From: Candidatus Kaistia colombiensis
Lineage (GTDB): Bacteria > Pseudomonadota > Alphaproteobacteria > Rhizobiales > Kaistiaceae
Assembly: GCA_029203105.1 (NCBI GenBank)
Contig: CP119318.1
Location: 4,168,501-4,232,500, forward strand
DNA length: 64,000 nt
Direction of reading: 5' to 3'
Positions 35,110 through 43,911 of the stretch are shown piece by piece (position 1 is the first letter of the stretch; each line of letters starts with the position of its first letter). The translations under genes and the position numbers were made by a program. The notes beneath the pieces were generated by a model. That model saw only the letters and a list, made by a program, of their open reading frames with translations. It made no database searches and had not been told where the DNA came from.

Positions 35110-37047
35110 ATGACCGAGGCTCCTGGAGCCGGCACGGCGGGCCGGCCGCTCGACGTGATCACCATTGGCCGCTCCTCCGTCGACCTCTATGGCCAGCAGA
35201 TCTTCTCCCGCCTGGAGGACGTCACCTCCTTCGCCAAGTCGGTCGGCGGCTGCCCGTCCAACATCGCCATCGGCACGGCCCGGCTCGGCCTGAAGTCGGC
35301 GGTCATCACCCGCGTCGGCGACGAGCAGATGGGCCGCTTCATCCGCGAGCAGATGGTGCGCGAAGGTGTCGCCACCGATGGCATCGCCACCGACCCGGAC
35401 CGGCTGACAGCACTCGTGCTGCTCGCCGTCGAGGACGAGGGCGTCTCGCCGATGATCTTCTACCGCACCGATTGCGCCGACATGGCGCTGTCGGAGGCCG
35501 ACATCGACGAGGCCTTCATCGCCTCGGCCGCCGCCATCGTCGTCACCGGCACGCATTTCTCGCGGGCAAACAGCGACGCGGCCCAGCGCAAGGCGATCCG
35601 CATCGCCAAGGCGAATGGCGGCAAGGTCGTGTTCGACATCGACTACCGGCCCAATCTCTGGGGCCTCGCCGGCCACGGCGAAGGCTTCGCCCGCTATGTG
35701 AAGTCCGACCGCGTCTCGGAGCAGCTCAAATCCATCCTGCCGGATTGCGACCTGATCGTCGGCACGGAAGAGGAAATCCGCATCGCCTCCGGCGCCGACG
35801 ACGTGCTCGGCGCGCTCAGGGCGATCCGCACGGTTTCGAGCGCCACCATCGTGCTGAAGCGCGGCGCGATGGGCTGCATCGTCTATGACGGCGACATTCC
35901 TGACGATCTCGAACAGGGCATTGTCGGCAAGGGTTTTCCCATCGACATCTACAATGTGCTCGGCGCGGGCGATGCCTTCATGTCGGGCTTCCTCCGCGGC
36001 TGGCTGAAGGGCGAGCCGTTGGCGACATCCGCCACCTGGGCGAATGCCTGCGGCGCCTTCGCCGTGTCGCGGCTGCTCTGCTCGCCGGAATATCCAAGCT
36101 GGGCCGAGCTTTCGTACTTCCTCGCCCATGGCAGCCCCTTCCGGGCGCTGCGCAAGGACGCGGCGCTAAACCACCTGCATTGGGCGACCACCCGCCGCGA
36201 CCAGCCGGAAACGCTGATGGCACTGGCGATCGACCATCGCGCCCAGCTCGAGGCGGTGGCCGACCGGCTTCAGGTCCCGCGTGAAAAAATCGCCGGGCTG
36301 AAGGCGCTGGCGGTCGAGGCGGCGGCGCGCATCGCCGGAGGCCGGCCCGGCTTCGGCATGCTGCTCGATTCCACCTATGGCCAGAAGGCGTTTCCCCGCG
36401 CCGCCGAGCAGGGCTTCTGGATCGGCCGGCCGGTCGAGCAGCCCGGCTCCCGCCCGCTCGATTTCGACCACCTGCCGGATCTCGGCAGCCATCTCGCCGA
36501 ATGGCCGATCGGCCACACCATCAAGTGCCTCTGCTTCTACCATCCCGACGACAGCGCCGAGCTGAAGGTGCGGCAGGAGCGCGAATTGCTGCGCGTGGCC
36601 GACGCGGCGCGGACGGTCGGCCGCGAATTGCTGGTCGAGATCATCGCCGGCAAGCATGGTGCGCTGACCGACACCACCGTGTCGTCGGTGCTGGCCCGGC
36701 TCTACGAGCTCGGCATCAAACCGGACTGGTGGAAGCTGGAGCCGCAGACGAGCCCGGCCGCCTGGGCGGCGATCGAGGCGGTGATAACAGCCAACGATCC
36801 GCTGTGCCGGGGCATCGTGCTGCTCGGGCTGGAGGCGCCGGAGCCCGAACTGGTTGCGGCCTTTCGCGCCGCCGCCGCCACGCCGCTGGTCAAGGGTTTC
36901 GCGGTCGGCCGCACGATATTCGCGGAGGCGGCGGAAGGATGGCTGTCGGGCCGGATCGACGACGAGGCGGCGACGGCCGACATGGCGACCCGCTTCGGCA
37001 AGCTGGTCGCCGCCTGGGAAAGCGCGCGGCAGACGGAGGCGGTCTGA
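35110..37047 (+). CDS. iolC: Fused 5-dehydro-2-deoxygluconokinase IolC and DUF2090 aldolase-like domain
   Basis: This 645-residue cytoplasmic protein has two parts. Residues 10-330 are a PfkB kinase: VITIGRSSVDLYGQQI, VGGCPSNIAIGTARLGLK and the catalytic NVLGAGDAFMSGFLRGW with the anion-hole GAGD. It phosphorylates 2-deoxy-5-keto-gluconate. Residues 345-640 are a DUF2090 TIM barrel (LMALAIDHRAQLEAVADRL, then GMLLDSTYGQ and FYHPDDSAELKVRQE), related to class I aldolases. It may cleave the product to malonate semialdehyde and DHAP in place of a separate IolJ. This fusion is known in alphaproteobacteria. GGAG lies 8 bases before the ATG. Confidence 0.93.
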   Translation: MTEAPGAGTAGRPLDVITIGRSSVDLYGQQIFSRLEDVTSFAKSVGGCPSNIAIGTARLGLKSAVITRVGDEQMGRFIREQMVREGVATDGIATDPDRLTALVLLAVEDEGVSPMIFYRTDCADMALSEADIDEAFIASAAAIVVTGTHFSRANSDAAQRKAIRIAKANGGKVVFDIDYRPNLWGLAGHGEGFARYVKSDRVSEQLKSILPDCDLIVGTEEEIRIASGADDVLGALRAIRTVSSATIVLKRGAMGCIVYDGDIPDDLEQGIVGKGFPIDIYNVLGAGDAFMSGFLRGWLKGEPLATSATWANACGAFAVSRLLCSPEYPSWAELSYFLAHGSPFRALRKDAALNHLHWATTRRDQPETLMALAIDHRAQLEAVADRLQVPREKIAGLKALAVEAAARIAGGRPGFGMLLDSTYGQKAFPRAAEQGFWIGRPVEQPGSRPLDFDHLPDLGSHLAEWPIGHTIKCLCFYHPDDSAELKVRQERELLRVADAARTVGRELLVEIIAGKHGALTDTTVSSVLARLYELGIKPDWWKLEPQTSPAAWAAIEAVITANDPLCRGIVLLGLEAPEPELVAAFRAAAATPLVKGFAVGRTIFAEAAEGWLSGRIDDEAATADMATRFGKLVAAWESARQTEAV

Positions 37048-37571
37048 GGAGTTTTGGGAGGGTTACGCGGGTTGCCGCGACACACGCGGTCGCCATCCCT
37101 GCGAAAGCAGGGATCCATCCATCCGAGCCACCGGGCGGTTCGAATACGGATCAACCCGGCTGACTGGATCCCTGCTTTCGCAGGGATGACGGCGGAGGGG
37201 GACGAGGCTCGACGACGAAGGCCTCGGTTGAATGGATCCCGGGGCGAAGCCCGGGATGACGGCGGAGGGTGGGAGTACGGGCGGCGCAAGGCGTTCGGGA
37301 TTGCCCTTGCTTCACCTCTCCCTGGGGGAAAGGTCGGCTCGAAGAGCCGGGTGAGGGTTTAGGGAACCATCCGGAGAGGGCGTAACCCCTCACCCGCCGC
37401 ACTTCGTGCGTCGACCTCTCCCTCTGGGAGAGGTGAAGAACAGGCCTCCTCCGGATGGGGAGGCGAAGGTCTCTCGCGGCGACAGCGGGGAGAGACTAGC
37501 TTGAAAACAGGGGAGACCGCCTCGCACGACCGAGGTGGAGCGCGACAGAAAATGGCCGAGGAAACAGCCCG
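37048..37571. repeat. Repeat-filled gap between iolC and iolD
   Basis: This 524-base gap holds no supportable gene. At 37091-37200 inverted copies of a family B unit (ATCCCTGCGAAAGCAGGGAT ... ATCCCTGCTTTCGCAGGGAT, each ending in TGGATCC or ATGACGG) face each other. A third family B unit is at 37230-37262 (GATCCCGGGGCGAAGCCCGG, then GATGACGG). A complete family A palindrome lies at 37311-37438. Such a block would weaken transcription from iolC into iolD, or iolD has its own promoter. Confidence 0.85.
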
Positions 37572-39419
37572 ATGACCACCATCCGTCTCACCATGGCGCA
37601 AGCGCTGACGCGGTTTCTCGCCAGCCAGAAGACCGTCATCGACGGCAGGACGTTGCCGATCTTCGGCGGCGTCTGGGCGATCTTCGGCCATGGCAATGTC
37701 GCCGCGGTCGGCGAGGCGCTGTACCAGCACCAGGACGACCTGCCGACCTTCCGCGCCCATAACGAGCAGGCGATGGGCCATGCGGCAATCGCCTATGCCA
37801 AGGCGAATTTCCGCCGCCGCATGATGGCGGTGACCAGCTCGATCGGCCCGGGCGCCACCAACATGGTGACGGCCTGCGCGCTGGCGCATGTCAACCGCCT
37901 GCCGGTTCTGTTCCTGCCCGGCGACGTCTTCGCCAATCGCCGACCCGATCCGGTGCTGCAGCAGGTCGAGGCCTTCGGCGACGGCACCCTCTCGGCCAAT
38001 GACGTGTTCCGCCCGGTGTCGCGGTATTTCGACCGCATCACCCGGCCGGAGCAGATCATTCCCGCCCTGCAGCGCGCCATGGTGGTGCTGACCGATCCGG
38101 CCGAATGCGGGCCGGTGACGCTGTCGCTCTGCCAGGACGTGCAGGCCGAGGCCTATGACTATCCGGAAGCCTTCTTCGACGAACGGATCTGGACGCAGCG
38201 CCGGCCGCGCGCCTCTGACGACGAGCTGGCCGCCGCCACGGCCGCGCTGCGCGCCGCGAAGAAGCCGCTGATCGTCGCCGGCGGTGGCGTGCTCTATTCC
38301 GGCGCGACCCGGACGCTCGCCGACTTCGCCGAAGCGCATGGCATCCCCGTCGCTGAAACGCAGGCGGGCAAATCCTCGCTGCCGGCCGATCACCCGCTCA
38401 ACATGGGCTCGATCGGCGTCACCGGAACCTCGGCCGCCAACGAACTGGCGGAAGAAGCCGATGTCATTCTGGCCATCGGCACGCGGCTGCAGGATTTCAC
38501 CACCGGCTCCTGGGCGTTGTTCCAGAACGCGCGCCGGACCATCATTGGCCTCAACACCCAGGTCTTCGACGCCACCAAGCACCGGGCGCTGCCGCTGGTC
38601 GCCGACGCCGAGGCCGGCCTGCGCGAGCTCGCGCTGCGGCTGGAAGCGCTGAAGGCGCCGGAAGATTGGACGAAGCGGGCGACGGAAGGCCGGACGCGCT
38701 GGTTCATCGCCGCCGATGCGGCGACCGCGCCGACCAACGCCGCCCTGCCCTCGGACGGCCAGGTGATCGGCGCCGTGCAGCGGGCGATCGGCTCCGGCGG
38801 AACGGTCGTCTGCGCCGCAGGCGGCCTACCGGGCGAACTGCACAAGCTCTGGCAGGCGGGCGCGCCGGGCTCCTACCATCTCGAATATGGCTATTCGACC
38901 ATGGGCTACGAGATCGCCGGCGGGCTCGGCGTCAAGATGGCCAAGCCCGACCAGGAGGTCGTCGTCATGGTCGGCGACGGCTCCTACCTGATGCTGAACT
39001 CCGAGATCGCCACTTCGGTGATGCTGGGGCTGCGCCTCACCATCGTCGTGCTCGACAATGCCGGCTATGGCTGCATCAACCGGCTGCAGATGGCCACCGG
39101 CGGCGCCAACTTCAACAATCTGCTCAAGGATGCCCGGCACGCGGTGCTGCCCGCGATTGACTTCGCCGCGCACGCCGCCAGCCTCGGCGCCATCGCGACC
39201 AAGGTGGCGTCGATCGCCGAGTTGGAGGCCGGTCTCGCCGCCGCCTTGCAGAACGACCGCACGACCGTGCTCGTCATCGACACCGACCCGCTCGTCACCA
39301 CCGAGGCCGGTGGCCACTGGTGGGACGTCGCCGTGCCGGAAGTCAGCCCGCGGCCGCAGGTAAACGCGGCGCGGCAGGAGTATGAAAGGGCGATCCAGGC
39401 ACAGCGGGTGCTGGATTGA
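37572..39419 (+). CDS. iolD: 3D-trihydroxycyclohexane-1,2-dione acylhydrolase IolD
   Basis: This 615-residue thiamine-diphosphate enzyme opens the cyclohexanedione ring of the inositol pathway. The catalytic Glu is in PTFRAHNEQAMGHAAIAYAK near residue 65. The central domain has VAGGGVLYSGATRTLADFAE. The ThDP-binding motif is MVGDGSYLMLNSEIATSVML (residues about 468-487), followed by LDNAGYGCINRLQ. Length and motifs match IolD throughout. It lies downstream of iolC and upstream of iolE and iolB. Confidence 0.96.
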   Translation: MTTIRLTMAQALTRFLASQKTVIDGRTLPIFGGVWAIFGHGNVAAVGEALYQHQDDLPTFRAHNEQAMGHAAIAYAKANFRRRMMAVTSSIGPGATNMVTACALAHVNRLPVLFLPGDVFANRRPDPVLQQVEAFGDGTLSANDVFRPVSRYFDRITRPEQIIPALQRAMVVLTDPAECGPVTLSLCQDVQAEAYDYPEAFFDERIWTQRRPRASDDELAAATAALRAAKKPLIVAGGGVLYSGATRTLADFAEAHGIPVAETQAGKSSLPADHPLNMGSIGVTGTSAANELAEEADVILAIGTRLQDFTTGSWALFQNARRTIIGLNTQVFDATKHRALPLVADAEAGLRELALRLEALKAPEDWTKRATEGRTRWFIAADAATAPTNAALPSDGQVIGAVQRAIGSGGTVVCAAGGLPGELHKLWQAGAPGSYHLEYGYSTMGYEIAGGLGVKMAKPDQEVVVMVGDGSYLMLNSEIATSVMLGLRLTIVVLDNAGYGCINRLQMATGGANFNNLLKDARHAVLPAIDFAAHAASLGAIATKVASIAELEAGLAAALQNDRTTVLVIDTDPLVTTEAGGHWWDVAVPEVSPRPQVNAARQEYERAIQAQRVLD

Positions 39420-39430
39420 GAAAACCTTAC

Positions 39431-39622
39431 CTTCACCTCCCCCTGAGGGAGTCGCCCCGGCGAAGGCCGGGGCCCATGAGCACAGGCTTGAGGTGGTCTT
39501 CGCTCAGCGTTTTTGGCCAGGAACTGTGTGTGGATCCCGACCTTCGTCGGGATGACGAGCTGAAATGCATGGTCGGCAGAGGTCGATGATGTTGTGCAAA
39601 GGTATCCCTCAGGGAGAGGTGA
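39431..39622. repeat. Composite palindromic repeat, second copy
   Basis: This has the same architecture and largely the same sequence as 9035-9285. It has outer ACCTCCCCCTGAGGGAG and ATCCCTCAGGGAGAGGTGAAG, inner CCCCGGCGAAGGCCGGGG and ATCCCGACCTTCGTCGGGAT, and the shared spacers TTTTTGGCCAGGAACTGTGT and GAAATGCATGGTCGG. It lies between iolD and iolE. Confidence 0.85.
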
Positions 39623-39693
39623 AGACGAGAGCATTGTGGGATGAACAGAGACGGTCCGAGAAACTGCAGTAGCAACTGAAGAACATCCTCGGC

Positions 39694-39790
39694 CGTCATC
39701 CCTGCGAAAGCAGGGATCCATCCATCCACCTGCGACCGGCGGAGACATGGATCCCGGGTCGCGCTTCGCTTGCCCGGGATGACGGTGGAG
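39694..39790. repeat. Palindromic repeat, family B (CGTCATCCC...GGGATGACGG)
   Basis: CGTCATCCCTGCGAAAGCAG and GCTTGCCCGGGATGACGG face each other with TGGATCC words between them. With the composite repeat just upstream it fills most of the 423-base iolD-iolE gap (39420-39842), which holds no gene. Confidence 0.8.
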
Positions 39791-39842
39791 TTCCTGATCC
39801 AGAACAGACTAGATTATTCAGACACGCAACGAGGAACACCCC

Positions 39843-40727
39843 ATGATCCGCATCGGCGCCAACCCGATCTGCTGGTCCAATGACGACAAGCAGGACATCG
39901 GCGGCGACATTTCGCTCGAGCAATGCCTGTCGGAGGCGAAGGCCATTGGCATCGAGGGCATGGAGCTCGGCCACAAGTTCCCGCGCGAGGCCGAAGCCCT
40001 GCGGCCGATCCTCGCCGCGCATGGGCTGGATCTCGTCGGCGGCTGGTATTCGACCTTCCTGATCGAGCGCGACGCCGAGGCGGAGTTCAAGGCGGCGCGC
40101 GCCCATATCGACCTCCTGAAGGCGTTCGGCTGCAAGGTGTTCATCGCGGCGGAATGCACCCGCACCATCCACGGCACGCAATCGGCGCCGCTTTCGACCC
40201 GGCCGATCATGAACGAGGTGGAATGGGGCCGCTTCACCACGCGCTTGACCGAATTCGCCGACTATCTCGCCCGCGAGGGACTGACGCTGGTCTATCACCA
40301 CCACATGGGCACGGTGATCCAGACCGAATTGGAGATCGACCGGCTGATGGAGGCGACCGGCCCGGCGGTGAAGCTGCTGCTCGACACCGGCCACATCACC
40401 TGGGCCGGCGGCGATCCGGCCCGGCTGGCGCGCGACTATCGCGGCCGCATTGCCCATGTCCACACCAAGGACGTCCGCCCCGACGTGGCGCGGCAGGCGG
40501 CGGCGCAGGACTGGTCGTTCCTCGATAGCGTGCTCGCGGGCGTCTACACCGTGCCCGGCGACGGCGCGATCGACTATGTCGCCGTGTTCAAGGAAATCCC
40601 GAACTATGCCGGCTGGATCGTCATCGAGGCCGAGCAGGACCCGGTCAAGGCGCCGCCGGCGCGCTATGTGAAGATGGGGTTCGACAATCTCAACCGGTTC
40701 ATCGATGCGGCCGGGCTAAAGCGGTAG
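39843..40727 (+). CDS. iolE: Inosose dehydratase IolE
   Basis: This 294-residue TIM-barrel enzyme dehydrates 2-keto-myo-inositol. It starts MIRIGANPICWSNDDKQDIG, typical of IolE. IGIEGMELGHKFP, LVYHHHMGTVIQTELEIDRL, LLLDTGHITWAGGDP and HVHTKDVRPDVARQAA carry the metal ligands (E, D, H, H). GAGGAA lies 8 bases before the ATG. It is followed 10 bases later by iolB, so the two form an operon. Confidence 0.95.
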   Translation: MIRIGANPICWSNDDKQDIGGDISLEQCLSEAKAIGIEGMELGHKFPREAEALRPILAAHGLDLVGGWYSTFLIERDAEAEFKAARAHIDLLKAFGCKVFIAAECTRTIHGTQSAPLSTRPIMNEVEWGRFTTRLTEFADYLAREGLTLVYHHHMGTVIQTELEIDRLMEATGPAVKLLLDTGHITWAGGDPARLARDYRGRIAHVHTKDVRPDVARQAAAQDWSFLDSVLAGVYTVPGDGAIDYVAVFKEIPNYAGWIVIEAEQDPVKAPPARYVKMGFDNLNRFIDAAGLKR

Positions 40728-40737
40728 GGGGACACGG

Positions 40738-41535
40738 ATGTCAGATCTTCTCGTCAAGCCGGCCGGCAACAAGGGCCAGACCATTCACGTCACGCCGCAA
40801 TCGGCCGGCTGGAGCCATGTCGGCTTCGACCTCCACCAGCTGGCGCCGGGCGAGATGGCGGCCGGCAACACCAACGACCGCGAGGTCTGCCTGGTGCTGA
40901 TCTCCGGCAAGGCGCGCATCCTCGTCGAGGCGATCGATTTCAACATCCTCGGCGAGCGCATGTCGCCCTTCGACGGCAAGCCGCATGCGGTCTATGTGCC
41001 GTCCGAGCACGACTGGACGGTGACGGCGACGACCGCGGTGACGCTTGCCGTCTGCTCGGCGCCCTCGACCGGCGGCGGCCTGCCGCCGCGCCATATCCGT
41101 CCCGACAAGATGGCGCGCGAGACGCGCGGGCGCGGCACCAATGTGCGCCATGTCACCAACATCCTGCCGGAGACGGCGAAGGCGGATTCGCTGCTGGTGG
41201 TCGAGGTGATCACGCCGGGCGGCCACACGTCGAGCTATCCGCCGCACAAGCACGACACCGACAATTTGCCGGCGGAATCGCTGCTGGAGGAGACGTATTA
41301 TCACCGCCTCAACCCGCCGCAGGGCTTTGCCTTCCAGCGCGTCTATACCGACGACCGCTCGCTCGACGAGACGATGCTGATCGAGGACGGCGTCGTGACA
41401 CTGGTGCCCAGGGGCTATCACCCCTGCGCCACCATCCATGGCTACGACCTCTATTATCTCAACGTCATGGCCGGACCGAAGCGGACCTGGAAGTTCCACA
41501 ACGCCCCTGAGCACGAGTGGCTGCTGAAGGGCTAG
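40738..41535 (+). CDS. iolB: 5-deoxy-glucuronate isomerase IolB
   Basis: This 265-residue cupin isomerises 5-deoxy-glucuronate to 2-deoxy-5-keto-gluconate. The cupin motifs include VITPGGHTSSYPPHKHDTDN (metal His) and ETYYHRLNPPQGFAFQRVYT, with VTLVPRGYHPCATIHGYDLY near the end. It ends the plus-strand iol genes. Its TAG (41533-41535) overlaps the antisense stop of the FUSC gene (41532-41534) with no intergenic space. Confidence 0.95.
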   Translation: MSDLLVKPAGNKGQTIHVTPQSAGWSHVGFDLHQLAPGEMAAGNTNDREVCLVLISGKARILVEAIDFNILGERMSPFDGKPHAVYVPSEHDWTVTATTAVTLAVCSAPSTGGGLPPRHIRPDKMARETRGRGTNVRHVTNILPETAKADSLLVVEVITPGGHTSSYPPHKHDTDNLPAESLLEETYYHRLNPPQGFAFQRVYTDDRSLDETMLIEDGVVTLVPRGYHPCATIHGYDLYYLNVMAGPKRTWKFHNAPEHEWLLKG

Positions 41536-42653
41536 TTTTCGGAGACCGGGGGCGGTGCGGCGCGGCCCCGGCTCCGTCGGTTCCAGGCCTCGATACAGAT
41601 CCCCGCCACCAGCGCCAGCAGGCCGCCGATCACCGTCGCGACGATGCGGTGCTTGACGACCTCGACCTCCGGCAGGCCGGCGAGCGACACCAGGAAGGCG
41701 ACGCAGGCCGTGACGCTGGCGACGAAGGCGGCATAGCCGGAGCGCTGCATCGAATAGGCGACGCCGGCAAGCGCCACCACCAGCACCGCCAGCATACCCT
41801 CGTCCGGCCGCAGCAGCGCGGCGATCAGTGTGGCGATGCCGGCGCCGGCGACCGTGCCGCAGATGCGGAAGACGGCGCGCTCGACCGTCTTGTCGGATTG
41901 CGGCTTCAGCACGATCAGCGCCGTCACCGGGATCCAGTAGCCGTTCGGGATTGTCGCGGTCTTGGTCATCACCGTGGTCAGCACCGCGAGCAGCGCCGTG
42001 CCGATCGCAATCCGCGCCGTGTCGGAACCGCCGGTCAGGCGATGGCCCATCACGGCGAACAGGTCCTGCCAGCGCTCGGTGCCGTCATGTTCGCGGATGA
42101 TGGCCGACTTGCCGACCAGCGCCCAACCGGTCGTCACCAGCGCGATCTGCAGCACGCCGCCGCCGAAGATCAGGCCCGCGCGCCCAAGCGCGCCGGCCAT
42201 GTCGGACGGATAGGCATCGGCGACGAAGAAGGCGATCGCCCATTGCAGCGTGATCCACCACGCCGCCGGGCCGGCGGCATTGGCGCCGCCGCAGAGCGCG
42301 CCGGCGACGGCCGCGAACAGCAGCATCAGCGGCATGTAGCTGCCGGAGAACGAGCCGAGCCAGGCGGCGACCGTCATGCCGACCATGGCGAAGAACATCG
42401 GCGCGGCGCGCACCGCCGTGAAGCGCTGGAACGCGCCGAAGCCGACCGAAAAGGCGCCGCTGGCGGCGACCAGGCCGAAATCCGGTCGTCCGATGGCGAT
42501 GCCGGCGGCGAGGCAGATCGCCATGGCCGGCATGCAGGCGATGACCGTCTCCGGCCGGATGTCGCCGCGACGGAAGGCGAACATTTCCTGGCTGTAGCGC
42601 CGCACCGGGATGCGGGCGCGAAGAAGGCGATGAACGGACGGCACGCGGCCCAC
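41532..42653 (-). CDS. FUSC-family inner-membrane protein
   Basis: This 373-residue membrane protein has two blocks of about six hydrophobic segments (ACMPAMAICLAAGIAIGRPD and GTALLAVLTTVMTKTATIPN starting each block). The conserved stretch NGYWIPVTALIVLKPQSDKT is the FUSC/YccS signature near residue 230. Family members include aromatic-acid and fusaric-acid efflux components; this short form lacks a large soluble domain. It converges with iolB and is upstream-linked to nothing obvious; the LacI gene at 42694 points the same way, 40 bases before it. The substrate is unknown. Confidence 0.85.
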   Translation of the reverse strand: MGRVPSVHRLLRARIPVRRYSQEMFAFRRGDIRPETVIACMPAMAICLAAGIAIGRPDFGLVAASGAFSVGFGAFQRFTAVRAAPMFFAMVGMTVAAWLGSFSGSYMPLMLLFAAVAGALCGGANAAGPAAWWITLQWAIAFFVADAYPSDMAGALGRAGLIFGGGVLQIALVTTGWALVGKSAIIREHDGTERWQDLFAVMGHRLTGGSDTARIAIGTALLAVLTTVMTKTATIPNGYWIPVTALIVLKPQSDKTVERAVFRICGTVAGAGIATLIAALLRPDEGMLAVLVVALAGVAYSMQRSGYAAFVASVTACVAFLVSLAGLPEVEVVKHRIVATVIGGLLALVAGICIEAWNRRSRGRAAPPPVSEN

Positions 42654-42693
42654 CTATTCCCGGGACATCCCTGAAGCGATTCCCGATGGATCA

Positions 42694-43731
42694 TCAGACA
42701 TTCTCGGCAACATAGAGCTCGAAGGGCAACAAAATACGACTGTCGCCCTCGCCCGCCCGGCCCGCGACGGCGCGGGTCAGGATCTCGACCGCTCTTTCCG
42801 CCAGCGCCTGCACCGGCGTCGCGATCACCGCGTCGAGCACGCCATCGACCAGCGCCGCGCGCGTCTCCGGCACCAGCTCGTTGCAGACGGCGATGACGCG
42901 GCGATGCGCGCCCGTCTCGCGCAGCGCCGAGATCAGTCCGGCCATGCCGCCGCCGGCGACATAGATGCCGACGAGATCCGGATTGCGCTTCACAAGCTCC
43001 AGCGTGCCCTCATGCGCCAGATGCGGGTCCTCCAGATTGGCGAGCGGCTCCAGCAGGCGAAAGTCCGGCGCATGCTCGCGAAAATAGGAGCGAAAACTGA
43101 TCTCGGACAGTTCGTGGCCGACATAGCGGTGGCTGCCGACGAAGATGCCGACGCTGCCCGGCTGCCTTGCCAGTCGCGCGATCGCCCAGGCGGCGGTGCG
43201 CCCGGCCTTGCGATGGTCGATGCCGACATGGCCGATGCTGGCGGACGCCGACAGTTCGGAGAGCAGCGTCATCACGCCGACGCCGCGGGCGGTCAGCGTC
43301 TCGACCGCCTCGGTCACCTTGGGATGATCGGCGGCGACGACGGCGAGCGCATCGACGCGCGCCCCCAGCGCCAGCAGCTTTTCCGCCACCGTGCCGGCCG
43401 AAATATCCTCGACGAATTCAACGACCGGCCGCCCGCGCACGGCGGTCGCGGCGCGGGTCGCGGCGGCGAGCGCCGCCGCCATGTCCTGGTAGAAGGCGTC
43501 GGCGCGGCGCTGCAGCAGGAAGCCGAAGGTGCGGTTTGGCGCGGTTTCCTCCAGCCGCCGCCGCAACAGGCCGGTGCCGTGATAGCCGATCGCCTCGGCG
43601 GCGGCGAGCACGCGCTCGGCCGTCTCGCGCTTGACCGGCGCGCGCTGGTTGAGCACGCGATCGACGGTGGCGACACCGACGCCGGCGGCCAGAGCGAGGT
43701 CGCGGATCGTCGGTCGGTTCACGCCATCCAT
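42694..43731 (-). CDS. LacI-family regulator, probably of the moc-like operon
   Basis: This 345-residue repressor has a LacI helix-turn-helix, PTIRDLALAAGVGVATVDRVLN (residues 7-28), and the hinge helix region EAIGYHGTGLL. The ligand domain includes VDALAVVAADHPKVTEAVETL and VGIYVAGGGMAGLISAL. It is divergent from the desaturase/Rieske/reductase genes, and two matching palindromes lie in the shared promoter. It therefore most likely represses them and itself in response to a sugar or inositol derivative. Confidence 0.88.
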   Translation of the reverse strand: MDGVNRPTIRDLALAAGVGVATVDRVLNQRAPVKRETAERVLAAAEAIGYHGTGLLRRRLEETAPNRTFGFLLQRRADAFYQDMAAALAAATRAATAVRGRPVVEFVEDISAGTVAEKLLALGARVDALAVVAADHPKVTEAVETLTARGVGVMTLLSELSASASIGHVGIDHRKAGRTAAWAIARLARQPGSVGIFVGSHRYVGHELSEISFRSYFREHAPDFRLLEPLANLEDPHLAHEGTLELVKRNPDLVGIYVAGGGMAGLISALRETGAHRRVIAVCNELVPETRAALVDGVLDAVIATPVQALAERAVEILTRAVAGRAGEGDSRILLPFELYVAENV

Positions 43732-43744
43732 GACTCGCCCATCC

Positions 43745-43803
43745 TGATAGTTTCTATCATCGCCCCCGGCCGCTGCCTTGAGCTTTCATGAGAGATTCTA
43801 TCA
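43745..43803. promoter_or_regulatory. Two LacI-type operators before the moc-like genes
   Basis: TGATAG-TTT-CTATCA at 43745-43759 is a perfect 6-bp inverted repeat, and TGAGAG-ATT-CTATCA at 43789-43803 is a near copy. They are 44 bases apart (about four helix turns), well placed for a looping LacI-family repressor encoded by the adjacent gene. Confidence 0.75.
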
Positions 43804-43911
43804 TCGCTCGATTGAGCTTGAAACAGCCCGGCATTAGAGTCCTTCCAACATCGAGTGGGCGCGCCTCCGCTTGCGGAACGGCAAGGCGGCGCGTTGCGGC
43901 GGAGGAACGGA

